Shown here piece after piece: positions 1 through 9,367 of a DNA stretch of 64,000 nt. This DNA comes from Euphorbia lathyris. Taxonomy: Eukaryota > Streptophyta > Magnoliopsida > Malpighiales > Euphorbiaceae. The translations under genes and the position numbers were made by a program. Below the pieces are notes generated by a model, which did not search any database, was not told where the DNA came from, and worked only from the letters and a program-made list of their open reading frames with translations. Within the stretch, counting starts at the first letter, position 1; each line of letters begins with the position of its first letter. The stretch lies in assembly GCF_963576675.1 (NCBI RefSeq), contig NC_088915.1, forward strand, positions 32,765,501-32,829,500, written 5' to 3'.

Positions 1-2
1 TA

Positions 3-251
3 TATCAAAGAAGGATGGCTCGGGCTTTCAATAAAAAAGTCAAGACCAGCCCTATCAAAGAAGGAGATTTGGTGCTGAAACAGATCCGTGTGACGCACAC
101 CGACCCGAGGGGGAAGTTCAGGCCTAACTGGGAAGGACCATTCGTCGTAAAGAAGATACTAAGCAAAGGAGCGGTGAAGTTAACCACAATGGACGGCATG
201 GAATTCTCCGAACCTACCAACCTGGATAGACTTAAGAAATACTTTTCGTAA
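3..251 (+). CDS. Gypsy integrase, C-terminal end (partial)
   Basis: This is the last 82 codons of a Ty3/gypsy polyprotein, open from the window edge to a TAA at 249-251. It contains the GPY/F-type module of gypsy integrases, visible as GKFRPNWEGPFVVKKIL followed by TNLDRLKKYF, the usual end of Tat-type integrases. The module lies C-terminal to the catalytic core and is thought to help with DNA binding and multimerisation. The ATG at 15 is internal; the frame continues upstream through YQRR. The frame is intact here, so this end of pol is not decayed. The protease, RT, RNase H and integrase core lie outside the window. Confidence 0.9.
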   Translation, partial: YQRRMARAFNKKVKTSPIKEGDLVLKQIRVTHTDPRGKFRPNWEGPFVVKKILSKGAVKLTTMDGMEFSEPTNLDRLKKYFS

Positions 252-745
252 AAAAAAAAAGAAAAATAATGAAAAATTCCCGATGGGTTGAAAACCCGCA
301 AAGGGCGACCTATGCAACAATAAGGGAAATCCCAATGGGTGAAAACCCGAAAGGGCACTCATTTAAAAATTCCGGGATACTAAAAGGGGAGGAGAAAAAT
401 CGCCGGGGTCCGAAAACCGAAAGGCGGGTCCTGGTAACAATAGTTATAACTTGAGCAATTACAAAAACAATGTATAAGAGACTAAGTATTTCTGTTGTTT
501 GTAAATAAATAGAGGCATGAATATATTTGACGAGAATGATTGGAATCATTATAATCTACCGAATGCATGGTAATATGAATCACGGGTTATACATTTCTTG
601 TCCTACTTTTCACAAAAAGCCTACCTACTATCCACCCCACTCCCTATACATCAGCTATACATCGGAGAAACCCTAATAAAAGCTACAAAGCAACAATGAA
701 AGCTACAAAGCAATAATGAAAGCTACAAAGCAATACATAACGAGC
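252..745. other. Gypsy 3' spacer between pol and the antisense gene
   Basis: No gene is visible. The first 200 bp contain repeated 'gggtgaaaacccg-aaagggc' phrases (about 280-350 and again near 400-430), a common feature just downstream of Tat-type pol genes. At 679-739 there are three copies of a 20-bp unit, AAAGCTACAAAGCAA plus ATG-like ends. Short ORFs here are incidental. Confidence 0.5.
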
Positions 746-3700
746 CTAATACGGAGGAAAGTCCCAATAGTTCTCAAAATCTCTCAAGTGTGATGCCCGC
801 TCCGCAGATAGTGCCTCCTCGGCAGCACGTGCTCTCTCATCAGAAACTCGCGCTCTCTCATCAGAAACTCGTGCTCTCTCATCAGCAGCTCGTGCTCTCT
901 CCTCTACAGCAAGGCGTCTGATCGACTCATCATGCGCCCTCTCCTCGACGGCAAGGCGACCCTCAGTCCCCCGTCGCATCATCCCCGACCAGTGGTCGTT
1001 CCTCTCTTGATACACATGACCAACTCGGGCATCAGCTTCCCGCACTAGCTCGCTCTGTCTCCGCTCGTGGGCATGCAGATCACTCTACAGAAAAAGAAAA
1101 AAAAAAGAACAGATAAAAGGCAACATAGGCAAAAACATAAATCATACATACATGCATACATTTCACTACATTAAAGTACAGTAATGACACATACCAGGTG
1201 ATCGGTGTAGCGCAAGCTGAGGCGGTCTCGGAGATAACCAGACAGCCCCACGTAATCCGTACAAGTCTCTCTCGTGGTCAGAGAAGCGTCCGAGGGATCA
1301 AACGGGACCCTTGAGGAGAAGATAGGAGGGGCCGCCTCAAATCCCGCGTAAGGTGCCCCGGACTCGTCATAGCAGATCGTAGCATAATCTCTCCCATAGT
1401 CTGGTATAGGCACGCCTAGGGAAGACCTCTCCGGTCGGGCAGCGCTGGAGGACTCGCCAACATAGTAGGGCTGCTCGCACACTGGCGTCTGAGCCCGAGT
1501 GCCGTCGAAGAAATCAGATAAGTGGGCACTCCTCCAGGATCCCTCCTGCAAACAAAACACACCATAAAACCTCTGAACATCTCATGAATAAAAGGGGTAA
1601 AATAAAAAGGGAATGGAATCACTTACCGGGACCTCCTCCTGACCAAAGACTGCCGTGACAGCCTCCTTCGAAAATACATCCGCCACCGGATCCACCTCCA
1701 TCGCCGCCGCCGGGGCATCCCTCGCGCTCAGCAAAGTAGACAAGTAAGGCTCACGGCCCCCGACGTGAATCCACACCGCTCTACCAACATACCGACGGGT
1801 CAGGTCCCGACGAATGACCGATAGTGGCAGGGTCCGCACCGCGAACATAGAGACGGGGATCTCGCCCGGCGTCCAGTGAGCGTCCCTAACTCCGGTGATG
1901 CCTCGATCCCCTAAATACCACGCCCGCACGCAGGGGCCGGTGAGCACACACTGCTGCTCCTTGATCATCGATACATATGTATAACCAGGGCCGAAGTTGA
2001 GGTCGTCCCATCGGAACTTAATCTAAAAAATGCACAAAGAGAAAGTCAGAAAGACTCAAACAAAAAACCAAGCATGATTAGGTAAAATCTACCTGTGTGA
2101 GGGTCAGCGAGTCGATCCGATCCAGAAGCCGTGACACTGTCCGACTCCTCTCGGCGCTCAAGTCAAAATCCCTCCACTGAGTCATGAAAGGCGGCCTTAG
2201 TACTCTCGGTCGAGATCGAGACCGGCTGGGAAGGATGTGTCTCTCATATGCCCACACCTGCGGTAAAAACGAGGACTAGGAATGTGAAAAATGCGAAGAA
2301 GATAGGACGGATAAGTCAAGAAGACGTCACGTACCAGCAGAGCAAAGGTATAACCACCGAAGTCCTTGCGCTTCCGGCAAGTCAGATCCAAAAACTTGTA
2401 AAGAAAGGCTAAGCCTGCCCCCGCCCAATCGTAGGAAGCCGCTGCATCCAAATCGCTGAGCGCCTGAATAAGGCCCGCATGTACCTTCCCGCCCTTCGTG
2501 CGGAAAATCGTCCCACTCAGAGCATATACCAAGAAGCTACGAACCGCCAAGTCGGTATCGTCAGTCTCGCAAAAATCTCGTCTACTCAAGAGGCTCGCGG
2601 TGGAAACAAACTTCGCCGGAGTAGACTTGGCGCATAGACGAACTCCCGGTCCAATCAAGGCAGCAAGCCTAGCAGGGTCGACTCGCGGTCGCATCATACC
2701 GAAATGGAAAGGGACGGGAGTGTTGCTCCCTCGCAACCCTGTCAACAGCGAAAAATCTCGGGGCGAGATGGTCATCTCCCCAAAGGAAAGGTGGAAGGTG
2801 TGGGTCGAGTCAACCCACCGCTCACATAAGGCCCATAGGCCAAAAGGATCGCATACCCCGTTGGTGCGGGGCACCGCTGCAATAAAGGGCTCGAAGCCCA
2901 ACTCACGCACGTGGGCTCTCGCCGCGGCGCCTAGCCTATCATACCACGAATGAACCTCGGCGGTGGTCCCCGAAATCTCAATGAACTAAAAAGGAACAAG
3001 ACAAGAAAATTTAAATACAGCTCCTAAAGCATGCAATTGATAAGAACGCGTTAAGACTAGGTATTCTTTCATTTTCTAACCTAGAGACATCCGGTCAGTT
3101 AGGACCAATTTTCTGTAAAAATCTCTCCGGTAGGGTCATTCACGTAAGGTTTAGTCAATTCTTTAATCCACCCTCGTCTGCGGTGACGAGGAGCATAGAT
3201 TAGGCTTTACTATTCACGTGCATTAGTTAAGTTTTTACTATTCACGTTTTCACTATTCACGTGCACTATTCACGTGCACTATTCATGTTTTTACTATTCA
3301 CGTGCATTAGCTAAGTTTTTACTATTCACGTTTTTACTATTCACGTGCATTAGCTAAGTCTTTACTATTCATGTTTTTACTAATTCATTTGCACTATTCA
3401 CGTTTTCACTATTCACGTGCACTATTCACGTCTTCACTATTCACGTCGTTTTTACTGTTAGTATGCATAAATTCGTAGTGTCACTATTCACATGCATATA
3501 GCGCGCATTCTTACAAAAATAAACAGGTGTTACTTGTAAATAAAGGAATTCACGTTTTCTAGCTAAAGTCCTCTAAGGCAGTCTAAGGGTTAGCATGCAA
3601 ATCATGTTCGTATAGGAATGCTAAAGCCTAGAGTTCGAATCGAATAAAAGTGAGAAATTACTTACCTCGTTGCAGCGTGTCCTGCTCAAATGCGTCGTAG

Positions 3701-3782
3701 GGTCGTAAAAGGTATCCACTCTATCCAGGTTTACGTAAACCTCGTCCATGCCTCTAGTGCCATCCCATTCATCTAAATCCAT
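746..3782 (-). CDS. Antisense PMD (plant mobile domain, MAIN-like) gene, six exons
   Basis: The gene reads against the retrotransposon. My exon model, all GT-AG and all phase 0, is 3782-3666, 2985-2335, 2257-2093, 2022-1627, 1545-1195 and 1084-746. It gives about 672 residues with no internal stop. Exon 1 starts MDLDEWDGTRGMDEVY. Exon 2 carries the PMD core, with LCERWVDSTHTFHLSFGEMT, a glycine-rich LLTGLRG and a W-rich AGLAFLYKFLDL segment. Exon 6 is charged with repeated DERARVS units and probably forms a coiled coil. PMD proteins (Arabidopsis MAIN, MAIL1) act in nuclear gene and transposon silencing together with the PP7-like phosphatase PP7L; PMD is also known from gypsy elements and MULEs. 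A role for this copy is inference. The start was chosen for a TATA box about 80 bp upstream and unbroken reading across all junctions. Confidence 0.85.
3208..3497. repeat. ACTATTCACGT short-repeat array in PMD intron 1
   Basis: About fifteen irregular copies of ACTATTCACG, often extended to CACGTGCA or followed by TTTTT. Several contain CACGTG, the G-box palindrome bound by plant bHLH and bZIP factors. The array lies inside intron 1 (2986-3665) of the antisense PMD gene. Regulatory use is inference. Confidence 0.75.
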
Positions 3783-3860
3783 CCCGAGAATAATCCAAAT
3801 TGAAGTCTAGTGAGAGAAAAAGGAGAGAGAAGGTGTGGGGTTGAAATGAAACCCCACCAC

Positions 3861-3868
3861 CTTATATA
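3861..3868 (-). promoter_or_regulatory. TATA box of the antisense PMD gene
   Basis: On the minus strand this reads TATATAAG, about 80 bp before the ATG at 3782. A pyrimidine-rich leader (TTCTCTCTCC) lies between. The antisense gene therefore seems to have its own promoter inside the retrotransposon rather than depending on the LTR. Confidence 0.6.
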
Positions 3869-4218
3869 GGAAAAGGGAATGGCATTCCCGTAAATAGTGA
3901 AAAAAGTACGATTTGACATAAAGATAAAAAGTAAATAATTAATTACTAGGTGCACAGACCTCCGATTTGCAGTCCGTTTCAGCCTGCATTTCTCTCAGAC
4001 AGTAACCAATACTGTCAAGATATGAACTCCAGACAACAGCCAATTTTTACAGAACAGTGACACCTGTCAAAGTACAGACGACAGTCAACAGAAAAACAAT
4101 CGTTAGTCTATATCATTCCAGACCAAAACACGTTCCCATTAAACCTCCGAGACACTAGCTCCAGACAATGGTGTTTTAAAAGAATCCAGAATCGTTAGAA
4201 AGAACTTTTCTGCTCTTT

Positions 4219-4662
4219 AGCCATCTTACCTACGGTTCACGACCGAGGTAGACTTTTAGCCATCTTACCTACGGTTCACGACCGAGGTAGCTTTTTAGCC
4301 ATCTTACCTACGGTTCACGACCGAGGTAGCTTTTTAGCCATCTTACCTACGGTTCACGACCGAGGTAGCTTTTTAGCCATCTTACCTACGGTTCACGACC
4401 GAGGTAGCTTTCTAGCCATCTTACCTATGGTTCACGACCGAGGTAGCTTTTTAGCCATCTTACATATGGTTCACGATCGAGGTAGCTTTTTAGCCATCTT
4501 ACCTACGGTTCACGACCGAGGTAGCTTTTTATCCATCTTACCTACGGTTCACGACCGATGTAGCTTTTTAGCCATCTTACCTACGGTTCACGACCGAGGT
4601 AGCTTTTTAGCCATCTTACCTACGGTCCACGACCGAGGTTGCTTTCGAGCCATTCTTACCCA
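4219..4662 (+). repeat. 39-bp tandem satellite, about 11.5 copies
   Basis: Unit starts AGCCATCTTACCTACGG and is repeated at 4219, 4258, 4297, 4336, 4375, 4414, 4453, 4492, 4531, 4570 and 4609, with a degenerate partial copy at 4648. Because 39 is 13 codons, each frame stays open and produces a periodic pseudo-protein, which I do not regard as a gene. It sits between the antisense gene and the polypurine tract, where Tat elements are known to spawn satellites. Confidence 0.95.
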
Positions 4663-4880
4663 TAGTCAACGTACGCTAGATTCCGAGAGAAAAACATCCA
4701 CCGACGGCCGATTCAGAGGCGAGGATGGAAGGAATCAGAGAACGACACCAGAGCGCGCAGCGCGAAGGTCAGGTATGCTCCCTCCTACTCTTTACGTGTC
4801 TTTTACTTTTATATGTTTTACATTGCATGTGTTACGTTAGCAAAAAAACGTTTTCGAAACACACACATCACTGTCAAAAT

Positions 4881-4897
4881 AGAAAAGTAGGGGCAAC
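4881..4897 (+). promoter_or_regulatory. Polypurine tract of the Tat-type element
   Basis: AGAAAAGTAGGGGCAAC lies directly before the LTR start TGTAGACAC. This is the expected plus-strand primer site for reverse transcription. Confidence 0.7.
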
Positions 4898-5021
4898 TGT
4901 AGACACTGAGTCGGAGGACCTGTGACGAAAACCTGAAAACAAGACGGTTGAAGTGATTGATTCCGGAAGTTTTGAAAAACAAAAAAAAATATATATAAAG
5001 AATAATAAGCGAAGGAAAATT

Positions 5022-5520
5022 AGCGGCACGGCGCGGGTGCTTAGCGGCATCCGGCACGCGGACGACAATGGTCGAACGCCCGCTCGGCGGCGCGGGACGT
5101 GCCCTCGACGTCCGTCGGACGCACCGCAAGTGGCACGCTCTCGACGTCCGAGCAATGCCCAGGTCCGGTGGCACGGGGCGCGCTCTCGTGGGCCGCTGAG
5201 CGCACGTGCCCGGTAGCGCGAAGCGCGCGTTCGGCGGCCACAACGTGTAAGCGTCCGGCGGCGCGGGACGCGCGCTCGGCGGTCGCGGGGTGCGCACGCC
5301 CGATGGCTCGAGGCACGCCCCGAGGGTCGTCGGGCGGGCGCCCAATCACGTCGGGCGAACGCCCGACGGAGGTTGGGCGCGGGTGCCCAACCTAGCGTTG
5401 GGCGCTCGCCCAACGCCGTTGGGCGATCGCCCAACAAGGTTGGGCGGTAGCCCAACTCTAGGTTGGGCGGCCGCCCAACCCCAATGGGCGACGCCCAATT
5501 TCTTTTGGGCGTCGCCCATT
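5022..5520. repeat. GC-rich U3 block with tandem hairpin array
   Basis: 5022-5345 is a degenerate GC-rich repeat of GGCGGCGCGGGACG-like units. 5349-5520 holds eight short hairpins with shared core GTTGGGCG/CGCCCAAC: 5349-5368, 5371-5392, 5396-5415, 5417-5435, 5439-5456, 5461-5480 (a perfect 20-bp palindrome GGTTGGGCGGCCGCCCAACC), and an interlocking pair at 5483-5520. The array ends about 20 bp before the TATA box. Long ORFs on both strands here are side effects of high GC. Confidence 0.9.
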
Positions 5521-5540
5521 GGTCCGGGGACCCGTTTGCC

Positions 5541-5547
5541 TATAAAA
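5541..5547 (+). promoter_or_regulatory. LTR TATA box
   Basis: TATAAAA in the context GCCTATAAAAGGCACGG, right after the hairpin array. It is the probable core promoter of the element, with transcription starting about 30 bp downstream. Confidence 0.75.
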
Positions 5548-7888
5548 GGCACGGATCCCCATGCAAAAAGAAGAAGAGAGGAGGAGAAAAAAGGGGGAAT
5601 GGAGGGAGAGCTTCTCACACTAGAATATTTTTTCTAGAGAGAAGAAGTTGATTTTTTTAGGAGAAAACATTTTTTTTCCTAAAAATTGAAAATCTCCAAA
5701 TTTCCTAAGTTCAATTTTTACTAAATTTTTCATAAAAAAACGGAAGCTCGCGGTTCGTGGAATCAATCGGCTTCGACTGTCAGATACCGAATTCAAGGTA
5801 TTATCCGAGGACTAGACTCTTTATTTTATTTAAGTTATTCTCTTCTTCTATTTATTTTTTATGCTATAGTTTTTATTCATTTAGTTATTTATTTATTTTG
5901 TCACACTTTATTTAATTAGCGTATTTATTTAATTTTCATTTCGTGTTGAATAAAATCCGGTTTTGTTTTAAAATAAAAAACCTCGTTTTGATATCCCAAT
6001 ACGAACCGTGATCCAATAAAAAGGTAGTTCGGGTGTCGAAAACTTTGTAATTATAAGTTTTTAATTTAAAAAAAATTTCCCAAATAACGTTTTAAAATAA
6101 AAACATGGTTTTAGGAACTTCCGTTTTCGACTATGATCCATTTTTGGTAGTTCGGAAATCCAAAACGATTGAATTAGATTTAATTTAAAGCTTTTGAATA
6201 AATCTGGAAACATTTAGGAGTGCTGCTGTAATTTACCTATTCTGTCACTAAATGCTGTTTACCGACGGATTTTCCGTCGGTAAATCTGCCAAAATTTAAA
6301 AAATGCCATTTCATTCCCTTTTTCTTAACTTTTAAGCTTTTAATCCTTAGTATATATATATAATTATGCAGTATATGTTTTTTAGCCTATATATTTATTT
6401 TAGAATATTTGTATATCATTTTTATTCTATTTTACAATATAAGTATAAGTATATATATATGTATTTCCTTTTTATTAATTTAGGTTATGTTTGAAATATT
6501 AGTTACTTGATATTTTGAGAACTAATGGATAAATATTAGTATACGTTATTTTTGGTATTTAAAACTATATCAGTTATATATATATATACTTTTGGGATAT
6601 TTGGGTCATTTTAGTGATTATCGAATGAAATCATTTTTTATAAGTATTATTTTCTTAGTTATAGGATTTATTTACTATTTTCACATTTTCAAAGTATAGA
6701 TATATTGTACCTATCATTTTTATATACATATAGTTCCTTTTGTATTAACTTTTATTTTCATATTCTATTTTTGATTTAAATATATATATATATATGTTAA
6801 AATTACTTTCTTTATTCTTTTGGACTTAATCATGGGTACATGTTTCAAGTGGACTTTGTTTGAGTATAGATGGTGGTTTAAATGGGTTTATTATGGTAAT
6901 TATAATTAGTGAAGAGTCCATTAAATAAGTGGGGAAAATAAATCACAAAAAGAGAGTTTTCAATTGAATTATTTAAACTAATGAGTTTTTAGATTTCTAA
7001 TGTAAATAAATAGAGTTATTCTTGTTAATATTTCAAATTGTTTCTCAAAACACCACGTTTTAAAACCTTAGTCCGTTCCAACGACGGATCGAGCGAACAT
7101 TGTAATTAAAATCGTTTTCTTCGCGAATAATAGAGTTTTGAACCATTTTCTCAAAGGATTTGTACAAAATAAAATTGACTTGTATGTTTAACCACGTTTT
7201 CTTGTTAAAAGGTTTTTATCTTAGCGTTTTCAAAATGCTCAAGTCGTTCCAACGGTGATTCGGGTGAACTTCATCAAACGGGGTTTTGAAACACACCTAA
7301 ATCGTTCCAACGGCGATTAAGATGCGAACCATGTAAATAAACTCGTTTTGGGGAAATAAGTTAGCATAGAATAAACACACAACATGACATGTAAATAAGT
7401 CGTAAATAAATCACTTCTTTCTTTCCCCTCTCTGTGTATGTATAACGTAAATGGGTGATTCTTTACTGATGTGGCTTTTCAATAACATATGCTCAAAACG
7501 GTTTCTAAAAAGAGAAAGAAAAGGGTTTCAAATGAATTTTAAACTTAAAGAAGTATATGATCAGTCTGTTATCGCCTAACATGCTGAGTAGGAGGCCGGT
7601 GGTTCATAACCGGACGATGTCGGGGTGCCTAGTAGCCTTTCTCCGGAAAGGAGCTAGCCTTCTCGGCTCGTACCTAAGTTTCCCGAACCCACACCGGTCT
7701 CCCGCAAGGGATCGGTGTTCATTTTCCCATTCGTGGGTGGCGACTCTTCCATATCTCCGAGCTCCGGTCCTGCCGAGCAGCTTGATTCCACGATTGGTTG
7801 CTTTCGGCGCCAATCACCGCTACGTCGCCATGAGGTTGTCTATCCCCCGGTCCGCCCGGGAGATTAGACCGCGGCACCTCGTCTAACA

Positions 7889-8253
7889 GTGGCCGTGTGG
7901 TTTTTGTTTCGTTTTTCCTCTTTGCTTTCGTTCGCTCAATGTCTGTATATGTTGTTTAGTTTCCTTCTTTTTATATATATATATATATATATATAAGGTC
8001 AAAAAAGAAGAATAAAAGATTATTTCTTTTAAAAAAAAGTTTAAGTAAGAGCATCGTTAATTTTAATTTTAAAGTCAGGATAAATTACACATTTATATGA
8101 ATATTTATATTGGAATTACAGATTACCTATACATTTTTGCATGTGTATTAAACAATTTTCTACATTAACAAAAAATTTTAGAAAACCTTGTGATTTGTTT
8201 GATTCACAATTAAATTTGTGTATTTTTTTTTTTCAAAACGAGAGAGCTGTAAT
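7889..8253. other. AT-rich spacer
   Basis: No gene is visible. It contains a (TA)n microsatellite at about 7973-7996 and a T-run near 8221-8233. The last 8 bp, 8246-8253 (GCTGTAAT), are the probable left target-site copy of the hAT-like element. Confidence 0.5.
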
Positions 8254-9140
8254 TAGGATTGTAATCAAATGGAATCGAGCTTTGATCTACTCAGGCTCGA
8301 CTTGTCATAATATTAATGAGTTTGAGTCGAGCTTCGATTCTGTTCGAGTTCAAATTTGTGTTTGAGCTCGGCTCGTTTAGACGCTCATTTATTCATGAGC
8401 TGCTCACGAGCCAACTCGTTTATCGTGTTCACGAGCTTAGCTCGCGAGTTGTTTATTTATTTTTATCATGAGCTTGCGTGCGAGTAACTCGTTTCTTTTG
8501 TTCACAAATGAAATAATATCAAATAGAATAATATTTAACAAATGAAACAATACAATTTTACATGTAGACATATTAAATACCTCTTTTTAGTTATTAAATA
8601 AAAAATATTGCAAGGAGAAGGTGGAAATGAAAAGAGAATGAGAAGTGGAGAAGTTAATGTGTTGAAGATATGAAGTGATCAAATGGTGATTCAGAAGAAA
8701 AAAAATCCTAAATCCATTCTATATTCTCGTAACATAATTTATATTTTACTATAATATCAAATAAGAGAATTTTGGAACAGGTCATATATCAAATTATAAT
8801 TATTAAGTATAAATAATATTCTGATTCAAAAAAAAATTATAAATAATATTCGATTTTATTCATGAGCTTATTCACGAGCTTCTATCGAGTTTGTTCACGA
8901 GCCTTTATCGAGGTTGTTTGTGAACATTATAATCGAGCTTGTTAATTAACTTGTTCACGAGCCTATAATCGAGTCTACTCGTAAGCTTTTGAGTCGAGAT
9001 TTATCATGCTCAAACTCGACTCGTTTACGAATCGAGTCTCTAAATGATGTCCATGAGCAGCTTATTCATAAATCGAACTAAGCTTTTAGTGAACCAAACA
9101 CCGAACCGCTCATGAGTGGCTAGACACATTTACAGGGTTA
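8254..9140. mobile_element. Non-autonomous hAT-like element
   Basis: Ends are TAGGATTGTAATCAAATG (left) and, on the other strand, TAACCCTGTAAATGTGTC (right), resembling the TAGGG-TGTAAAT terminus seen in many plant hAT derivatives. Flanks are GCTGTAAT (8246-8253) and GGTGTGAT (9141-9148), matching at 6 of 8 positions, consistent with an old 8-bp target duplication. Both subterminal regions are packed with GAGCTCG, CACGAGC and CGAGTTTG motifs in both orientations, with an AT-rich middle (8500-8850). No transposase ORF. Confidence 0.6.
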
Positions 9141-9367
9141 GGTGTGATCATCGTCGTTCAGAATCAAAGACTTTTGCTGTTTCTAAAGGGTCGACATAAT
9201 TCGGTTAATCGGTTCGTTAAGATATTTTTTTAATCTAACCGAATCTATTGATTTTTAAGATATTGGAACCAAAATCAGTCCATATATTCATTAATTGTTG
9301 TACAGTTACCATAGTTTTGGTTTGATTTTTTCGGTTAATAGTTTTTAACGAGATCAAATATATCATT

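Larger units (their letters stand above)
1..7888 (+). mobile_element. Ty3/gypsy LTR retrotransposon, Tat-type, 3' portion
   Basis: Seen: the C-terminal end of an integrase (3-251), an antisense gene (746-3782), a tandem satellite (4219-4662), a purine-rich tract (4881-4897) and a long LTR beginning TGTAGACACTGAG at 4898. This order, with extra coding capacity and tandem repeats between pol and the 3' LTR, is typical of the Tat/Ogre group. The 5' LTR, gag and most of pol lie outside the window, so the target duplication cannot be checked. The 3' boundary is placed at the ACA at 7886-7888, where GC-rich LTR sequence gives way to AT-rich DNA. That end is an estimate. Confidence 0.8.
4898..7888 (+). 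repeat. 3' LTR of the Tat-type gypsy element
   Basis: Starts TGTAGACACTGAG after a polypurine tract and is estimated to end CTAACA at 7888 (about 2991 bp). It has a very GC-rich 5' part (about 5020-5530) with a hairpin array, a TATA box at 5541, then long AT-rich DNA (5640-7550), and a GC-rich end (7560-7888) that again looks like gypsy U5. Only one LTR is in the window, so the 3' boundary rests on composition and the CA end; an earlier end near 7730 is possible. Confidence 0.65.

Noticed and set aside
2197..2910. Annotation as a serine/threonine phosphatase 7 long form
   Set aside because: Plant databases often use this name for PMD proteins, but no metallophosphatase motifs (GDxHG, GDxxDR, GNHE) are visible.
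3208..3497. CRISPR-like appearance of short repeats
   Set aside because: Spacers are only a few bases and irregular, and the DNA is from a plant nuclear genome; also rejected for 4219-4662 and 43753-44540, which are head-to-tail satellites.
4427..4840. Open frame with repeated PTVHDRGSFLAIL units
   Set aside because: It is produced by the 39-bp satellite, whose length is a multiple of three. No start context or conserved domain.
4818..5637. Long Arg/Pro/Ala-rich open frames on both strands
   Set aside because: A GC-rich LTR block lacks stop codons by composition; the frames overlap on both strands and cross the hairpin array and TATA box.
7730..7760. GTGGCGACTC as the primer-binding site after an LTR end
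   Set aside because: This is the 3' LTR by position after a polypurine tract, and GC-rich LTR-like sequence continues to about 7888, so I kept the later end, with low certainty.
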